DNA from: Anaerosporobacter mobilis DSM 15930
GTDB lineage: Bacteria > Bacillota > Clostridia > Lachnospirales > Lachnospiraceae
Length of the DNA: 64,000 nucleotides
Reading direction: 5' to 3'
Assembly (NCBI RefSeq): GCF_900142955.1
Contig: NZ_FRCP01000019.1
Location: 62,001 to 126,000, forward strand
The notes under the pieces are model-generated. The model saw only the letters and a program-made list of their open reading frames with translations, was not told the DNA's origin and made no database searches. Within the stretch, counting starts at the first letter, position 1; every line of letters starts with the position of its first letter. The position numbers were made by a program, and so were the translations under genes. Below, piece after piece: positions 1-9,488 of the stretch.

Positions 1-486
1 TTCATCCTTAGCTTGTTCTACAGCATCACTTAGCATACGAACTTTTTCACTCACATTTTTATTATATCTCTTACCATTCTTTTGAATCGATTGATAATTT
101 AGAATTGTAGTGAAACAATTAATATTTAATTCCTCTTCCAATCTTGAAAAATCGTAATCAAATAAATTCTTAAATATACGGAAATCATTTTTGGCAAAAA
201 CATTAACAGTTCCGTTTTGACCACCCACTTTTTCGCAAGTTATACTGAATGGGTTCTCATTCGTTGCTAATAGATACGCAAGATAATTATGCCACAAGTT
301 CTTATCAAATCCATAAACGGTTGCTACATCAAGTAAATGATTGATTTGATTATATATCTTAGTTATTGTGTCTTCTTTGCTAGAATGATTGCATTCATAA
401 TCCTGTATAATTCCAGCAAGATTGAATAAAATACTATCTTTTCCTAAGTTTCTGTAAATTACTAATTTGGCTACTTCACGAAACAT
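1..486 (-). CDS. Partial protein, N-terminal 162 codons, possibly a DUF815-type ATP-binding protein
   Basis: An open frame runs from the ATG at 486 to the window edge without a stop, so only the N-terminal 162 residues are visible. A GAAGGA ribosome site lies about 9 nt before the ATG. The protein begins MFREVAKLVIYRNLG and is mostly helical, with a segment rich in Phe, Asp and Leu (FKNLFDYDF) near residue 120. This layout, an N-terminal helical domain before a later AAA-type ATPase domain, resembles clostridial DUF815 proteins, but no Walker motif falls inside the window. The family call is a guess; that the frame is coding is well supported by its length and ribosome site. Confidence 0.6.
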   Translation of the reverse strand, partial: MFREVAKLVIYRNLGKDSILFNLAGIIQDYECNHSSKEDTITKIYNQINHLLDVATVYGFDKNLWHNYLAYLLATNENPFSITCEKVGGQNGTVNVFAKNDFRIFKNLFDYDFSRLEEELNINCFTTILNYQSIQKNGKRYNKNVSEKVRMLSDAVEQAKDE

Positions 487-519
487 GCTATCGCTTCCTT
501 CTTATTGTGTTATGTATAT

Positions 520-598
520 GATGTCGGGGTCAAAAGTTGTTTTGACCCCTGATACCCACGGATTACTACGCACTTCGTGCTCTCGTAATCCTGGTATC
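520..598. repeat. Intergenic palindromic repeat with three stems
   Basis: A first hairpin has arms GGGGTCAAAA (526-535) and TTTTGACCCC (540-549). It is followed by a nested structure: TGATACC (550-556) with GGTATCA (593-599), GGATTAC (560-566) with GTAATCC (585-591), and GCAC/GTGC at the tip. The unit is flanked by the 8-bp direct repeat ATGTATAT at 512-519 and 599-606. It lies just upstream of the partial gene at the window start. This is typical of a dispersed palindromic intergenic element; copy number in the genome is not visible here. Confidence 0.6.
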
Positions 599-606
599 AT
601 GTATAT

Positions 607-878
607 TATTTTATAGGATATAATTAAAAGATCTTATAATTATGAATAATCAAGAATATTGATTCCTTCATTGACTTACTTGGGGTTATGTAGGACAACA
701 GTAGTAAAACAAAACTCTCGATATATAAATCAATGTAAATCAATATAAAACTACATAAACTACTTCTAAGCTGATGTACTATAACTAAAAGCCATAGCAA
801 AGCGTAAAGAGCAAAGCATGTTCCTTGTTATCATTCAATAGCTTAGAAGCATTATAAGTTAATTGAGTTTTGCAGACA
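607..878. other. Intergenic region between argS and the partial gene
   Basis: AT-rich DNA with no convincing gene. A 10-bp inverted repeat CTTCTAAGCT (763-772) / AGCTTAGAAG (840-849) encloses two copies of AGCAAAGC. It sits just after the argS stop and could form a 3' structure, but no T-run follows, so it was not called a terminator. The promoter of the partial gene presumably lies near 600-650, where TATAAT-like strings are abundant. Confidence 0.35.
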
Positions 879-2651
879 CTACATTCTGTCTGGAGCTTCA
901 ATTCCTAATAATTCGATACAAGTATTGAGAATATTACATGTTAATGTAATTAATTGAATCCAAGAAGTACGAACCTTCTCATCTTCATTGGCAATAATCT
1001 TGTTCTCATGATAGAACTTATTGAATGCATTGGATAAGTCATAGATATATTGACAAACTCTATGAGGTGCATTCTCAGCAAATGCTGCTGTAATTGTATC
1101 ACCGAACTTTGTTAACTCTAACATAAGAGCGGTTTCACTTTCACAAGTAGCTGGTAAAATCTCACTTACAGCAATTGTATCAACACCAGTAACTTCCTTA
1201 TATTTGTTAAGGATTGATTTGATACGAACAATTGTATAGAGGATATATGGACCTGTATCGCCTTCAAATGAAGTGAAACGATCTACATCAAAGACATAAT
1301 CCTTGGCAGCTTGGTTGGATAAATCACCATATTTGATTGCTGCAATACCAACTTTGTTTGCAATTGCCTTTGCTTCTTCTTCAGAGATTTCACGATTACT
1401 CATGATCTTATCATATACTGCCGTTGTTATATCTGAAATAAGATTCTCAAGACGCATTACACCGCCATCTCTTGTCTTGAATGGTTTACCATCTTTACCA
1501 TTCATCGTACCGAAACCTAAGAACGTTAACTTAACATGTTCACCAATTAAGTTTGTTTTCTTTGCACAACGGAATACTTGTTCAAAGTATAATTCTTGAC
1601 GTTTATCTACAACATAAGTTATTGCATCTGGATTAAATAATTCCGCACGTTCTACAATTGTAGCTAAGTCTGTTGTATTGTATAAGGTTGCACCATCAGA
1701 CTTCAAAATCATACAAGGAGGAATCTCTTTCGTATCGGTTTCTTCTTTAACATCAACAACTAATGCACCTTCACTAATTCTTGCATAACCACCTTCTTTA
1801 AGGTACTTAACCATGTCTGGGATATAACCCTGTGCATCACTTTCCTTTTTCCATAAGTCAAAGGATACATTTAATTTATCATAATTTTTCTTTAAGTCTG
1901 TCACAGATACATTAAGAATGTGATTCCATAATGCAACATACCCTTTTCTACCGTTTTGTAATTCAAAGGTAGCGTTCTTTGCTTCCTCTTTGAATTCTGG
2001 GTGTTCTTTTGAATACGCATTGGCAAATGGATAGATTTCTTCTAGTTCTGTAATTGTAAATGGAGCTTCCTCTGGATACTCTCCGTCAAAACTTTCATCA
2101 AAATAAACTAACTCTGGTTGGCGTTTCTTTAATTCCGTAATGATTAATCCCATCTGAAGACCCCAGTCACCAAGATGAACGTCTCCGATTACGTTGTGTC
2201 CTACGTAACGACTAATTCTCTTAACACTTTCACCAATTACCGCTGAACGCAAATGACCAACATGAAGTGGTTTTGCTACGTTAGGTCCGCCGTAATCGAT
2301 TACAATTGTCTTTGGATTTTCCGCTTTTTCAAAACCAAAGTTTTCTCCACTAGCCATATCATTAATATAAGAAGCTAGATAATTTTCACTAATTTTAATA
2401 TTAATGAATCCTGGCATAACTGCAATAATCTCTTTGAACATCTCATTGTTTTCTAATTTGGCAACTACATCATTAGCAATCATAATCGGTGCCTTTTTAT
2501 ATTCCTTTGCCGCAGCTAATGCTCCATTACATTGATATTGACATAAATCAGGACGATTTGACAAAGACACCATTCCGTATTTTTCATCAAATTCACAAGC
2601 AACAAATGCGCTAGTAATCTCTTGCTTAATAAGATCGATTATCTTTTTCAT
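879..2651 (-). CDS. argS: Arginyl-tRNA synthetase
   Basis: Charges tRNA-Arg with arginine in the cytoplasm. The 590-residue length is normal for the family. An N-terminal additional domain (about residues 1-110) precedes the class I catalytic domain, which carries the HVGH form of the HIGH motif at 130-133 inside NVAKPLHVGHLRSAVIGE. As in many arginyl enzymes, a canonical KMSK is not obvious; the equivalent loop is near GKDGKPFKTRDGG. The last ~130 residues form the DALR anticodon-binding domain, ending in the typical PDRM. The gene stands alone behind a T-box leader, so expression should respond to uncharged tRNA-Arg. Confidence 0.97.
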   Translation of the reverse strand: MKKIIDLIKQEITSAFVACEFDEKYGMVSLSNRPDLCQYQCNGALAAAKEYKKAPIMIANDVVAKLENNEMFKEIIAVMPGFINIKISENYLASYINDMASGENFGFEKAENPKTIVIDYGGPNVAKPLHVGHLRSAVIGESVKRISRYVGHNVIGDVHLGDWGLQMGLIITELKKRQPELVYFDESFDGEYPEEAPFTITELEEIYPFANAYSKEHPEFKEEAKNATFELQNGRKGYVALWNHILNVSVTDLKKNYDKLNVSFDLWKKESDAQGYIPDMVKYLKEGGYARISEGALVVDVKEETDTKEIPPCMILKSDGATLYNTTDLATIVERAELFNPDAITYVVDKRQELYFEQVFRCAKKTNLIGEHVKLTFLGFGTMNGKDGKPFKTRDGGVMRLENLISDITTAVYDKIMSNREISEEEAKAIANKVGIAAIKYGDLSNQAAKDYVFDVDRFTSFEGDTGPYILYTIVRIKSILNKYKEVTGVDTIAVSEILPATCESETALMLELTKFGDTITAAFAENAPHRVCQYIYDLSNAFNKFYHENKIIANEDEKVRTSWIQLITLTCNILNTCIELLGIEAPDRM

Positions 2652-2693
2652 ACCTCTACCTCTTTCCTTTACAATCCAGTTATTGAGTTAAAT

Positions 2694-2932
2694 AAAAAAA
2701 TCCCTTATCTAAACGATAAGAGACGAAAATATTCCGTGGTACCACTCCAATTGACTGCCATAACAACGCAATCCACTTAACACTTTAACGCAGCTAACGT
2801 CAGACTCTTATATTCTTACTACTCGAATCTGCTTCTCCAAGGCCCTCTTCTTTGCTTTGCACTTATAGGACTTACACCAGTCTCCTACTCGCTGAAAGTA
2901 CATAAAACAAATACTCTTCTTTTCACGGAATT
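2694..2932 (-). ncRNA. T-box leader of argS
   Basis: On the minus strand the leader contains the T-box signature GGAGTGGTACCACGGAA (2732-2748). It is followed by an intrinsic terminator with arms TCTCTTATC and GATAAGGGA (2701-2723) and a run of T down to 2694. Upstream sequence with an AGCGAGTAGGAGACTGG-like segment is consistent with stem I. A TATAAT -10 box is at 2939-2944. T-box RNAs bind cognate tRNA and form the antiterminator when the tRNA is uncharged; position before argS fits specificity for tRNA-Arg. The specifier codon was not assigned with confidence. Confidence 0.93.
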
Positions 2933-3072
2933 TAACTTATTATAATCAATGTAACTTTTGTTACTTTTTTCTCATTATAAAAGCTAACGTTTCAATTGTC
3001 AACACCTTATTCTTTGCTGATCTATGAAACGTTAGCATACTATTTCGTCTACTATTAACCAAACAATCGTTT

Positions 3073-3264
3073 TTATCTCTCGTAGCGAACTGGAATAATA
3101 ACAGCTGCTGCGATATAAGCAATTATACCAGCTCCAAAAAATCCGAAGATAACCCACAACAAACGTACTACAGTAGGATCAATATTGATATAATCTGCAA
3201 TTCCTGCACACACTCCACAAAGCATTTTATTAGTTGATGAACGATATAATCTTTTTTGTTCCAT
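3073..3264 (-). CDS. PspC-domain membrane protein
   Basis: A 63-residue protein almost entirely made of a PspC domain: basic N-terminus, the conserved MLCGVCAGIADYINIDPTVVR segment, then a hydrophobic stretch (about residues 34-58) likely spanning the membrane. PspC proteins are linked to envelope-stress responses. It lies downstream of the PadR, DUF1700 and DUF4097 genes on the same strand, about 130 bp after the DUF4097 gene. Grouping with that operon is inferred from order and strand. Confidence 0.88.
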   Translation of the reverse strand: MEQKRLYRSSTNKMLCGVCAGIADYINIDPTVVRLLWVIFGFFGAGIIAYIAAAVIIPVRYER

Positions 3265-3392
3265 AATTCATTCCTCCATGTTTTAATATTTTTTTATTAT
3301 TTCTTGTTTATTATTTATTAATATTATCTGTTTATATACTTATATCTACATTTTTATTAGAAGTTAAGTGTTTTCTTCTAAATAGTATACAC

Positions 3393-4247
3393 TTATTCAT
3401 TACTAACTTCAACACTTCCCACACCACATTCGATATCAAACTCATATTCTGCATCATTACCATATCTGTTACTATCACTTGTGAAAGAGTAATTGTCTCC
3501 ATTGATATTAATATTACCTAAACCACAACTCAAACCAAAATCATAGCGACTCTCAGGCTCATTTAATTTAATTGAGATATGACCCATACCACAATTAGCA
3601 CTACTATTACCTCTAATATCGCCTTTTATGTCAATTTCTCCAACACCACAATCCAGAGAAACGTCTTTTGCAGTCAAATCTTTGATAGCAATTTTGCCTG
3701 CTCCTACTTCGAGACTACTTTCCTTATTCACTACTAATTTATTCGCAACTAATTCGCCTGCTCCTATCTCAAAATCAACTGTGTCCGTTTCCATATCACA
3801 TAACTCTGCTCTACCAGCACCTATTGTAATTTCTAGGTTCTCTGGTTCAAAACTATCTGGAATATAGATGGTAACCTGGTATTTCGCATCAGTAATATCA
3901 TTATTGAAGAATGGGACAACATGACCAAAGATCCTAAAACCATCATTTTCATCATCTTTAATTGTCCAAACATTGTTATCTACAAAACTGTTAAAGGTTT
4001 TCTTATTCATGTTCTTGGCATCAATTGCGAATGTATTACCACGTTTGATTTTCACATTAGCAATATTTAAATCAATCTTTATTGACGTAATTTCTTCGTT
4101 ATACTCACTGTTAAAATCTAGTACATAATCTTTTCTATTGGAACCATTAATACCAACTCCACTCACTAAAGCAATACACACTAATACAACTCCTAAAACG
4201 ATAGCTATTCCACTTATTCTTAAACAGTTCTTCGTGAAAAGACTCAT
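3393..4247 (-). CDS. DUF4097-type beta-repeat membrane-anchored protein
   Basis: 284 residues. One transmembrane segment (about 10-32) is followed by an extracytoplasmic region built of short beta-repeats, several holding a CG(V/M/L)G motif (DCGVGEIDI, NCGMGHISI, SCGLGNINI, ECGVGSVEV). This is the DUF4097 fold, a right-handed beta-helix-like repeat of unknown function that is commonly encoded beside DUF1700 and PadR genes. Its ATG overlaps the stop of the DUF1700 gene by four bases (ATGA at 4244-4247), showing translational coupling. Biochemical role is unknown. Confidence 0.9.
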   Translation of the reverse strand: MSLFTKNCLRISGIAIVLGVVLVCIALVSGVGINGSNRKDYVLDFNSEYNEEITSIKIDLNIANVKIKRGNTFAIDAKNMNKKTFNSFVDNNVWTIKDDENDGFRIFGHVVPFFNNDITDAKYQVTIYIPDSFEPENLEITIGAGRAELCDMETDTVDFEIGAGELVANKLVVNKESSLEVGAGKIAIKDLTAKDVSLDCGVGEIDIKGDIRGNSSANCGMGHISIKLNEPESRYDFGLSCGLGNININGDNYSFTSDSNRYGNDAEYEFDIECGVGSVEVSNE

Positions 4248-5074
4248 GCCATCACCCTCCTTCTAAATGGTAGTCTGCAGATATTTATGATTCCCCTGAA
4301 CATCATAGGGATTAAAATCGCACAGTATCTTGTTACGATTGCAAACAACAAGCCGATACCGATTAGCAATAGTCCTACACCGCTCGTCAAAAATGCTACC
4401 ATTGGCAAAGTGAAGATTTGTACAATACCTGCTACTAAAGTTATCACGCCGCCTAACAATAATCCAAAGCTTGTTGCGCCAAATGCAACTACCAAAGAAA
4501 ATACTACAGCGACAATTGATATAAATATTGCAAAACCAGAAGCGATTAAGGGGATACCCACTGGAATGAATAAGATTGCTCCAATGATTAATAACACTTT
4601 AGGAATACTTGAGTATTCATATACATATGTTGGTTCCTTTTCTTGTTGCCTATTCGCATATTCTGTATTTTGTCCTGCCGAATAACCACTCTTTGTAGAA
4701 CCGTTTTCTGTAGATCCATTTTCTGTAGATTCATTATCTATATATCCATATGTCCCATTCGTTTGGCTTGCATTCTTGGAATTTGGTGTCTCAACTTTTA
4801 CAACTGCATCCACATTCGTCTTATCGAAAGCAGGGTTTCGATACCCTCTCTCAGTAAATTCACCACTATCCACCGTTGAGTCACTTCGTAAATCTTCTTG
4901 TATAATAGCAGCAACTCGTTCTGGTGAACCTAGCTTTTTAACCACTTGGTCCTCATTCTCTATACCAGCATCTTCAAAATAATCTTCATAATACTGAATC
5001 GCTTCTTGTCTATCTGCAACTGGTATGTTTTGAAGAAGATTTTCTAATTCATGTAAAAACTCCTGCCTACTCAT
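4244..5074 (-). CDS. DUF1700 (HAAS) family membrane protein
   Basis: 276 residues. The N-terminal ~70 residues (MSRQEFLHELENLLQNIP...) match the HAAS/DUF1700 helical domain often paired with PadR regulators. A low-complexity linker rich in Asn, Ser and Gly, including a repeated STENGSTENGST stretch, follows at about 90-140. Four hydrophobic segments fill the C-terminal half (about 150-265). The start codon directly follows the padR stop, without a gap. In related operons such proteins are thought to act as membrane partners of the PadR regulator; the exact function is not established. Confidence 0.88.
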   Translation of the reverse strand: MSRQEFLHELENLLQNIPVADRQEAIQYYEDYFEDAGIENEDQVVKKLGSPERVAAIIQEDLRSDSTVDSGEFTERGYRNPAFDKTNVDAVVKVETPNSKNASQTNGTYGYIDNESTENGSTENGSTKSGYSAGQNTEYANRQQEKEPTYVYEYSSIPKVLLIIGAILFIPVGIPLIASGFAIFISIVAVVFSLVVAFGATSFGLLLGGVITLVAGIVQIFTLPMVAFLTSGVGLLLIGIGLLFAIVTRYCAILIPMMFRGIINICRLPFRRRVMA

Positions 5075-5392
5075 CTACTCTACCCCCACAAAAATGTTAC
5101 TTATATTTTTTGAATACTTTTTCCACTCATTACAATACATGCGAAGTTGCGCCATTCCTTCATTGGTTACTTTGTAGTATCTACGGTTTCTACCGCCAAA
5201 TTCCATATCATATACTTCCAAACAATTATCCTTCAATAATCTTCTAAGTACAGGATACAATGTAGATTCCGAAATATCAATCGCTTGTTGAACGTCTTGT
5301 GTTATTTTGTATCCATATGTGCCGTTCTCGTCTTTTGATACAACCGCTAGAACAATTGCATCTAATAACGCAGCACCTGTATTAAATACCAT
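5075..5392 (-). CDS. PadR-family transcriptional regulator
   Basis: 105 residues, the size of a PadR subfamily-2 regulator with a winged helix and short C-terminal helix. Visible features are the YGYKITQDVQQAIDISESTLYPVLRRLLKDNCLEVYD recognition-helix region (about 26-62) and the GGRNRRYYKVTNEG wing. It is the first gene of the PadR-DUF1700-DUF4097(-PspC) set, and its stop TAG abuts the next ATG. Likely an autorepressor of this operon. The inducing signal is unknown; PadR relatives often respond to envelope stress or small aromatic ligands. Confidence 0.92.
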   Translation of the reverse strand: MVFNTGAALLDAIVLAVVSKDENGTYGYKITQDVQQAIDISESTLYPVLRRLLKDNCLEVYDMEFGGRNRRYYKVTNEGMAQLRMYCNEWKKYSKNISNIFVGVE

Positions 5393-5458
5393 AGCTAAAC
5401 CTCCTTATAATCACTTATATGAAACATACACTATCTTAAACATATATTATATTCTTAA

Positions 5459-5511
5459 ATATATTGTTTTTTCTCATATATTGTTTTGATACTAATACTA
5501 TACGTCGTATA
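5459..5511 (-). promoter_or_regulatory. Candidate operator/promoter region of the padR operon
   Basis: Two identical 12-bp direct repeats, ATATATTGTTTT at 5459-5470 and 5476-5487, have a 17-bp period. An odd-centred palindrome, TATACGTCGTATA, is at 5499-5511. A TATAAT-like box on the minus strand is near 5446-5453. Their position before padR suggests regulator binding, but assignment to PadR is inference. Confidence 0.4.
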
Positions 5512-5594
5512 ATATTATGTGTCAACAAAATATTACGTATTTTATAAAGTCATTACATTTGTCATATTGGTGTGACAAATGCCATGCCATATAC

Positions 5595-5650
5595 GCAAAA
5601 ATGCTGCTACAAAACATTTAAGTTAATTAAATAGTTTTGCAACAGCATTC
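5595..5650 (-). terminator. Intrinsic terminator after galT
   Basis: Arms AATGCTGCTACAAAAC (5600-5615) and GTTTTGCAACAGCATT (5634-5649) pair over 16 positions with two G-U pairs. On the minus strand a T5 tract follows. This separates the gal operon from padR and is one of the recurring terminators with a GTTGCAAAA arm. Confidence 0.85.
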
Positions 5651-5659
5651 CGTATTATA

Positions 5660-7156
5660 TTATAACGTATGAATAAATCTCATAAACGCTTCTTTACCTG
5701 CCACGTCACGTTTATATACACCAGCATGCTCTAATACTTTAGCGAACACAAGTCCAATTTCTTGTTGAAGAATCTCATGTATAGTATCTTCCTTCATATC
5801 TGGGTGTTTATTAACAACTTCTGCTGCCCAATCAGCATGAACCCTTAATGTTTCATCCTTAGTAAGATCTTCTTTCGCAAGTATGGCAGCTTCTAACTGC
5901 TCCATCTCTGTCTTAAGTCTTGCTGGTAATACTGCAAGACCCATCACTTCAATAAGTCCGATATTCTCTTTCTTAATATGGTGAAGTTCCGCATGTGGAT
6001 GGTATACGCCAAGTGGGTGTTCTTCTGTCGTGATATTATTACGGAGTACTAAGTCGAGCTCGAATACCTCACCATTCTTTCTTGCAATTGGAGTGATCGT
6101 ATTGTGTGGTTCTCCATCTGTTTCTGCAAAAATGAAAGCTTCTTCATCTGTGTAGCCTCTCCAAGCTGTTAGAATATGATCACCTAGCGTAACAAGACGA
6201 GTTTCGTCCTTACAACGTAGACGAATAACTGACATAGGCCATTTAACAATCCCCATTTCTACATCTTCAAAGCCTTTAATAACGAAGGAATCTTCTATAG
6301 GAGCATCTGCCATTGCGAATTGATAATGTCCACCTTGGAAATGATCATGACTTAAGATAGAACCTCCTACAATGGGAAGATCTGCATTAGAACCAACAAA
6401 ATAGTGAGGAAATTGTTTAACAAAGTCAAATAATTTTACATATGTATTCTTTTCAATCTTCATTGGAGTATGCTCTCCATTGAATACAATACAATGCTCA
6501 TTGTAATATACATATGGTGAGTACTGGAATCCCCACTTTTGGTCATTGATCTCAATCGGTATTATTCTGTGATTTTGACGTGCCGGATGATTTACTCTAC
6601 CTGCATACCCTTCATTCTCAACACAAAGAAGGCATTTTGGATAACCGCTTTGCTTTACAAGCTTCGCGGCTGCAATCGCTTTGGGATCCTTCTCCGGTTT
6701 TGATAGGTTAATTGTAATATCAAGCTTACCGTATTCTGTCTTAGTAACCCATTTCACATCCTTTTCAATACGGTATCTTCTTATATAATCAGAATCTTGG
6801 CTTAATTTATAATAATAATTCGTTGCCGTTTCTGGTGATTCTTTATATTTCTCCCAGAAGGTATGAATAACTTCAGAAGGTCTAGGCATCAACTTACTCA
6901 TGATTTTCGTATCGAATAAATCACGATAAACGACACTGTTTTCCTTCATAATATCATGTGCAACCGCATAATCAAGCATTTCTCTTAATGTTTCTTCCAA
7001 AGAAAAAGGTACCTCAGAAGTTTCATCTTTATCATCTAACTCGCTAAGTTCGAATAATTCCAACAAGGTATTCGTTGTGAATACCCTGTCTTCTTCCTTA
7101 ATTAATTCATTGTCCAAAGCATACTGAACAAGTTGTCTAATGTTATTACTAATCAT
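5660..7156 (-). CDS. galT: UDP-glucose--hexose-1-phosphate uridylyltransferase, class 2
   Basis: Transfers UMP from UDP-glucose to galactose-1-phosphate in the Leloir pathway. The 498-residue length and lack of close similarity to the ~350-residue E. coli type place it in the Firmicutes class 2 GalT family. The active-site region GGSILSHDHFQGGHY lies near residue 265-280, with His-x-His-x-Gln matching the histidine-triad-like nucleotidyl transfer site. The ATG directly follows the galE stop. Order galK-galE-galT on one strand indicates an operon ending at the terminator near 5600. Confidence 0.96.
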   Translation of the reverse strand: MISNNIRQLVQYALDNELIKEEDRVFTTNTLLELFELSELDDKDETSEVPFSLEETLREMLDYAVAHDIMKENSVVYRDLFDTKIMSKLMPRPSEVIHTFWEKYKESPETATNYYYKLSQDSDYIRRYRIEKDVKWVTKTEYGKLDITINLSKPEKDPKAIAAAKLVKQSGYPKCLLCVENEGYAGRVNHPARQNHRIIPIEINDQKWGFQYSPYVYYNEHCIVFNGEHTPMKIEKNTYVKLFDFVKQFPHYFVGSNADLPIVGGSILSHDHFQGGHYQFAMADAPIEDSFVIKGFEDVEMGIVKWPMSVIRLRCKDETRLVTLGDHILTAWRGYTDEEAFIFAETDGEPHNTITPIARKNGEVFELDLVLRNNITTEEHPLGVYHPHAELHHIKKENIGLIEVMGLAVLPARLKTEMEQLEAAILAKEDLTKDETLRVHADWAAEVVNKHPDMKEDTIHEILQQEIGLVFAKVLEHAGVYKRDVAGKEAFMRFIHTL

Positions 7157-8149
7157 CTATTTACCTCCAAAGCCATTTGGATGCGTGCTATGCCATTTCC
7201 ATGCAGATTCAATAATTTCCCCTAGGTCAGCATGTTCTGGTTTCCAACCAAGTACTGTTCTAGCTTTATCACTTGATGCGATTAATTGTGCAGGATCTCC
7301 TGCTCTTCTTGGAGAAACAACAGCTTTAATCTCATGTCCAGTTACTTTTCTAGCTGAATCAATTACTTCTTTAACCGTGAAGCCTACACCATTACCAAGA
7401 TTGAAGATATTGCTTTCTCCACCTTCTGCAAGGTATTTTACTGCAAGAATATGTGCCTGTGCTAAATCTGTTACATGAATGTAATCTCTTACACATGTAC
7501 CATCTTTTGTATCATAATCTTCACCAAAGATTGCGATTGATTCTCTTTGTCCATTAGGAACTTGTAGAATTAATGGGATAAGATGACTCTCTGGGTTATG
7601 TGCTTCACCAATTTTACCACTTTCATGAGCACCACATGCGTTAAAGTAACGTAATGATACATAACGAAGATTATGTGCTTTTGAAGTCCACTTGAACATC
7701 TTCTCCATAGATAATTTTGTTTCACCATATGTGTTAGTTGGCTCTGTCTTATCTGATTCTAAAATCGGAACTCTCTCTGGTTCACCATAAGTAGCTGCTG
7801 TAGAAGAGAACACGATTTTGTCAATTCCATGAGCAACCATTGCCTCTAATAAAACTTTTGTTCCACATAAGTTATTATCATAATACTTAAGTGGGTCAAC
7901 CATACTTTCGCCAACCAAAGAGTTAGCAGCAAAATGGATAACTGCATCTATCTTTTCTTTAGCAAAAACACGATCTAAAAAAGCACGATCTCTGATATCA
8001 CCTTTATAGAAACGAGCCTTTTCATGAACTGCTTCTATATGTCCTGTTTCTAAATTATCAATAATAACAACATCTTCACCTCTGTCAATTAACTCATAAA
8101 CAGTGTGTGATCCAATGTAACCTGCTCCACCTAAAACTAAAATTGTCAT
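7157..8149 (-). CDS. galE: UDP-glucose 4-epimerase
   Basis: Interconverts UDP-galactose and UDP-glucose. The 330-residue short-chain dehydrogenase fold shows the NAD-binding GGAGYIGSH motif at residues 7-15. The catalytic Ser-Thr region is FSSTAATYGEP and the YxxxK pair is in NTYGETKLSMEK. Lengths and motifs are typical for bacterial GalE. It sits between galK and galT with its stop touching the galT start, so translation is probably coupled. Confidence 0.97.
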   Translation of the reverse strand: MTILVLGGAGYIGSHTVYELIDRGEDVVIIDNLETGHIEAVHEKARFYKGDIRDRAFLDRVFAKEKIDAVIHFAANSLVGESMVDPLKYYDNNLCGTKVLLEAMVAHGIDKIVFSSTAATYGEPERVPILESDKTEPTNTYGETKLSMEKMFKWTSKAHNLRYVSLRYFNACGAHESGKIGEAHNPESHLIPLILQVPNGQRESIAIFGEDYDTKDGTCVRDYIHVTDLAQAHILAVKYLAEGGESNIFNLGNGVGFTVKEVIDSARKVTGHEIKAVVSPRRAGDPAQLIASSDKARTVLGWKPEHADLGEIIESAWKWHSTHPNGFGGK

Positions 8150-8250
8150 ACTGCTACTCCTTTCTTAAAACCATACCTATTTTCAATTTTCTTTGTTAAA
8201 ATACCTTGAATAGTGATCATTTATTCGAAACTATTAAAAGTTATCCCTTA

Positions 8251-9423
8251 TTATAGTATACACGGTCCGTTTCCAATTTCAACCACATAAAAATCAGCTT
8301 TATATCCTATCTTTTGTAGATAAACTTCACCCACATTCTTAATGAAAGAATCGATTGCTTCTTCCTTTACAATACTTACTGTACAACCACCAAAGCCTGC
8401 TCCCGTCATTCTAGAACCAATAACTCCTTCTTGTTCTAGGGATGTTGCTACTAATGTATCCAATTCAATACCTGTAACTTCATAATCATCACGTAGTGAT
8501 ACATGTGATTCATTCATTAATTTGCCAAAGGTTGCAATGTCATTTGCTTTCAAAGCATTCACCGCTTGAATTGTTCTTTGATTCTCATAAACAGCATGTT
8601 TCGCACGTTTTCTTCTAACATCATCTTTAATTGCATCTTTGTATTGCTCAAATTGTTCTTCTGAAAGGTCACCTAATGTATTAATTGCTACAACCTTCTT
8701 TAATTCTTCAAGGGCTGTTTCACATTCTGTTCTTCTTTCATTATACTTAGAATCACCTAAACCACGTTTCTTATTACTGCAAGCAATTACTATCTTAGCA
8801 CCTTCTAGTTGTATAGGAGCATATTCATATTCAAGATTACTTGTATCAAGAAATATTGCATGGTCCTTCTTGCCCATAGCAATAGCAAACTGATCCATTA
8901 TACCACAATTCACACCATTGAACTTGTTCTCTGCGAATTGACTAATTAATGCTATATCTACGAAAGATGTATTAAATCCAAAGGTTTGACTTAAAATGTA
9001 ACCGGTTACAACTTCAATAGATGCAGATGAAGATAAACCTGAGCTATTCGGGATATTACCAAAATATAAGATATCTAATCCCGCATTAAGCTTCATTCCT
9101 TTTTCAGCAAACGCCCAAACAACACCTTTTGGATAATTAGCCCAATCATCTTCTTTTGCATAGGATAGATCATCAAGTGATACCGTGATAACTCCCAATT
9201 CATCAAAATTAACAGAGTATAATCGTAAACTACGATTTGTATTCTTTCTAGCGATGGCATAAGTTCCAATTGTTAAAGCACATGGGAAAACATGGCCTCC
9301 ATTGTAATCAGTATGTTCTCCAATAAGATTCACTCTTCCTGGCGCAAAGTATGGAGTGATTTGCCCTCCCGACCCAAAAACTGCAATAAACTTTGCCAAT
9401 AATTCTTCCTTGATCTTTTGCAT
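8251..9423 (-). CDS. galK: Galactokinase
   Basis: Phosphorylates galactose at C1 with ATP. The 390-residue GHMP kinase carries the galactokinase signature GRVNLIGEHTDYNGG near residue 29-43, the ATP-binding GLSSSASIEV motif near 130, and the C-terminal GSRMTGAGFGGCTVSIV motif. First gene of the gal operon, about 100 bp before galE. A perfect 16-bp palindrome lies 65-80 bp upstream of its start and may be an operator. An ArsR-type regulator gene lies immediately upstream on the same strand. Confidence 0.97.
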   Translation of the reverse strand: MQKIKEELLAKFIAVFGSGGQITPYFAPGRVNLIGEHTDYNGGHVFPCALTIGTYAIARKNTNRSLRLYSVNFDELGVITVSLDDLSYAKEDDWANYPKGVVWAFAEKGMKLNAGLDILYFGNIPNSSGLSSSASIEVVTGYILSQTFGFNTSFVDIALISQFAENKFNGVNCGIMDQFAIAMGKKDHAIFLDTSNLEYEYAPIQLEGAKIVIACSNKKRGLGDSKYNERRTECETALEELKKVVAINTLGDLSEEQFEQYKDAIKDDVRRKRAKHAVYENQRTIQAVNALKANDIATFGKLMNESHVSLRDDYEVTGIELDTLVATSLEQEGVIGSRMTGAGFGGCTVSIVKEEAIDSFIKNVGEVYLQKIGYKADFYVVEIGNGPCIL

Positions 9424-9488
9424 AACTTATCTCCTTTCATTTTAAAACACAAAAATGCCAAATAAATAATTTACTTTAATACAGTTTT

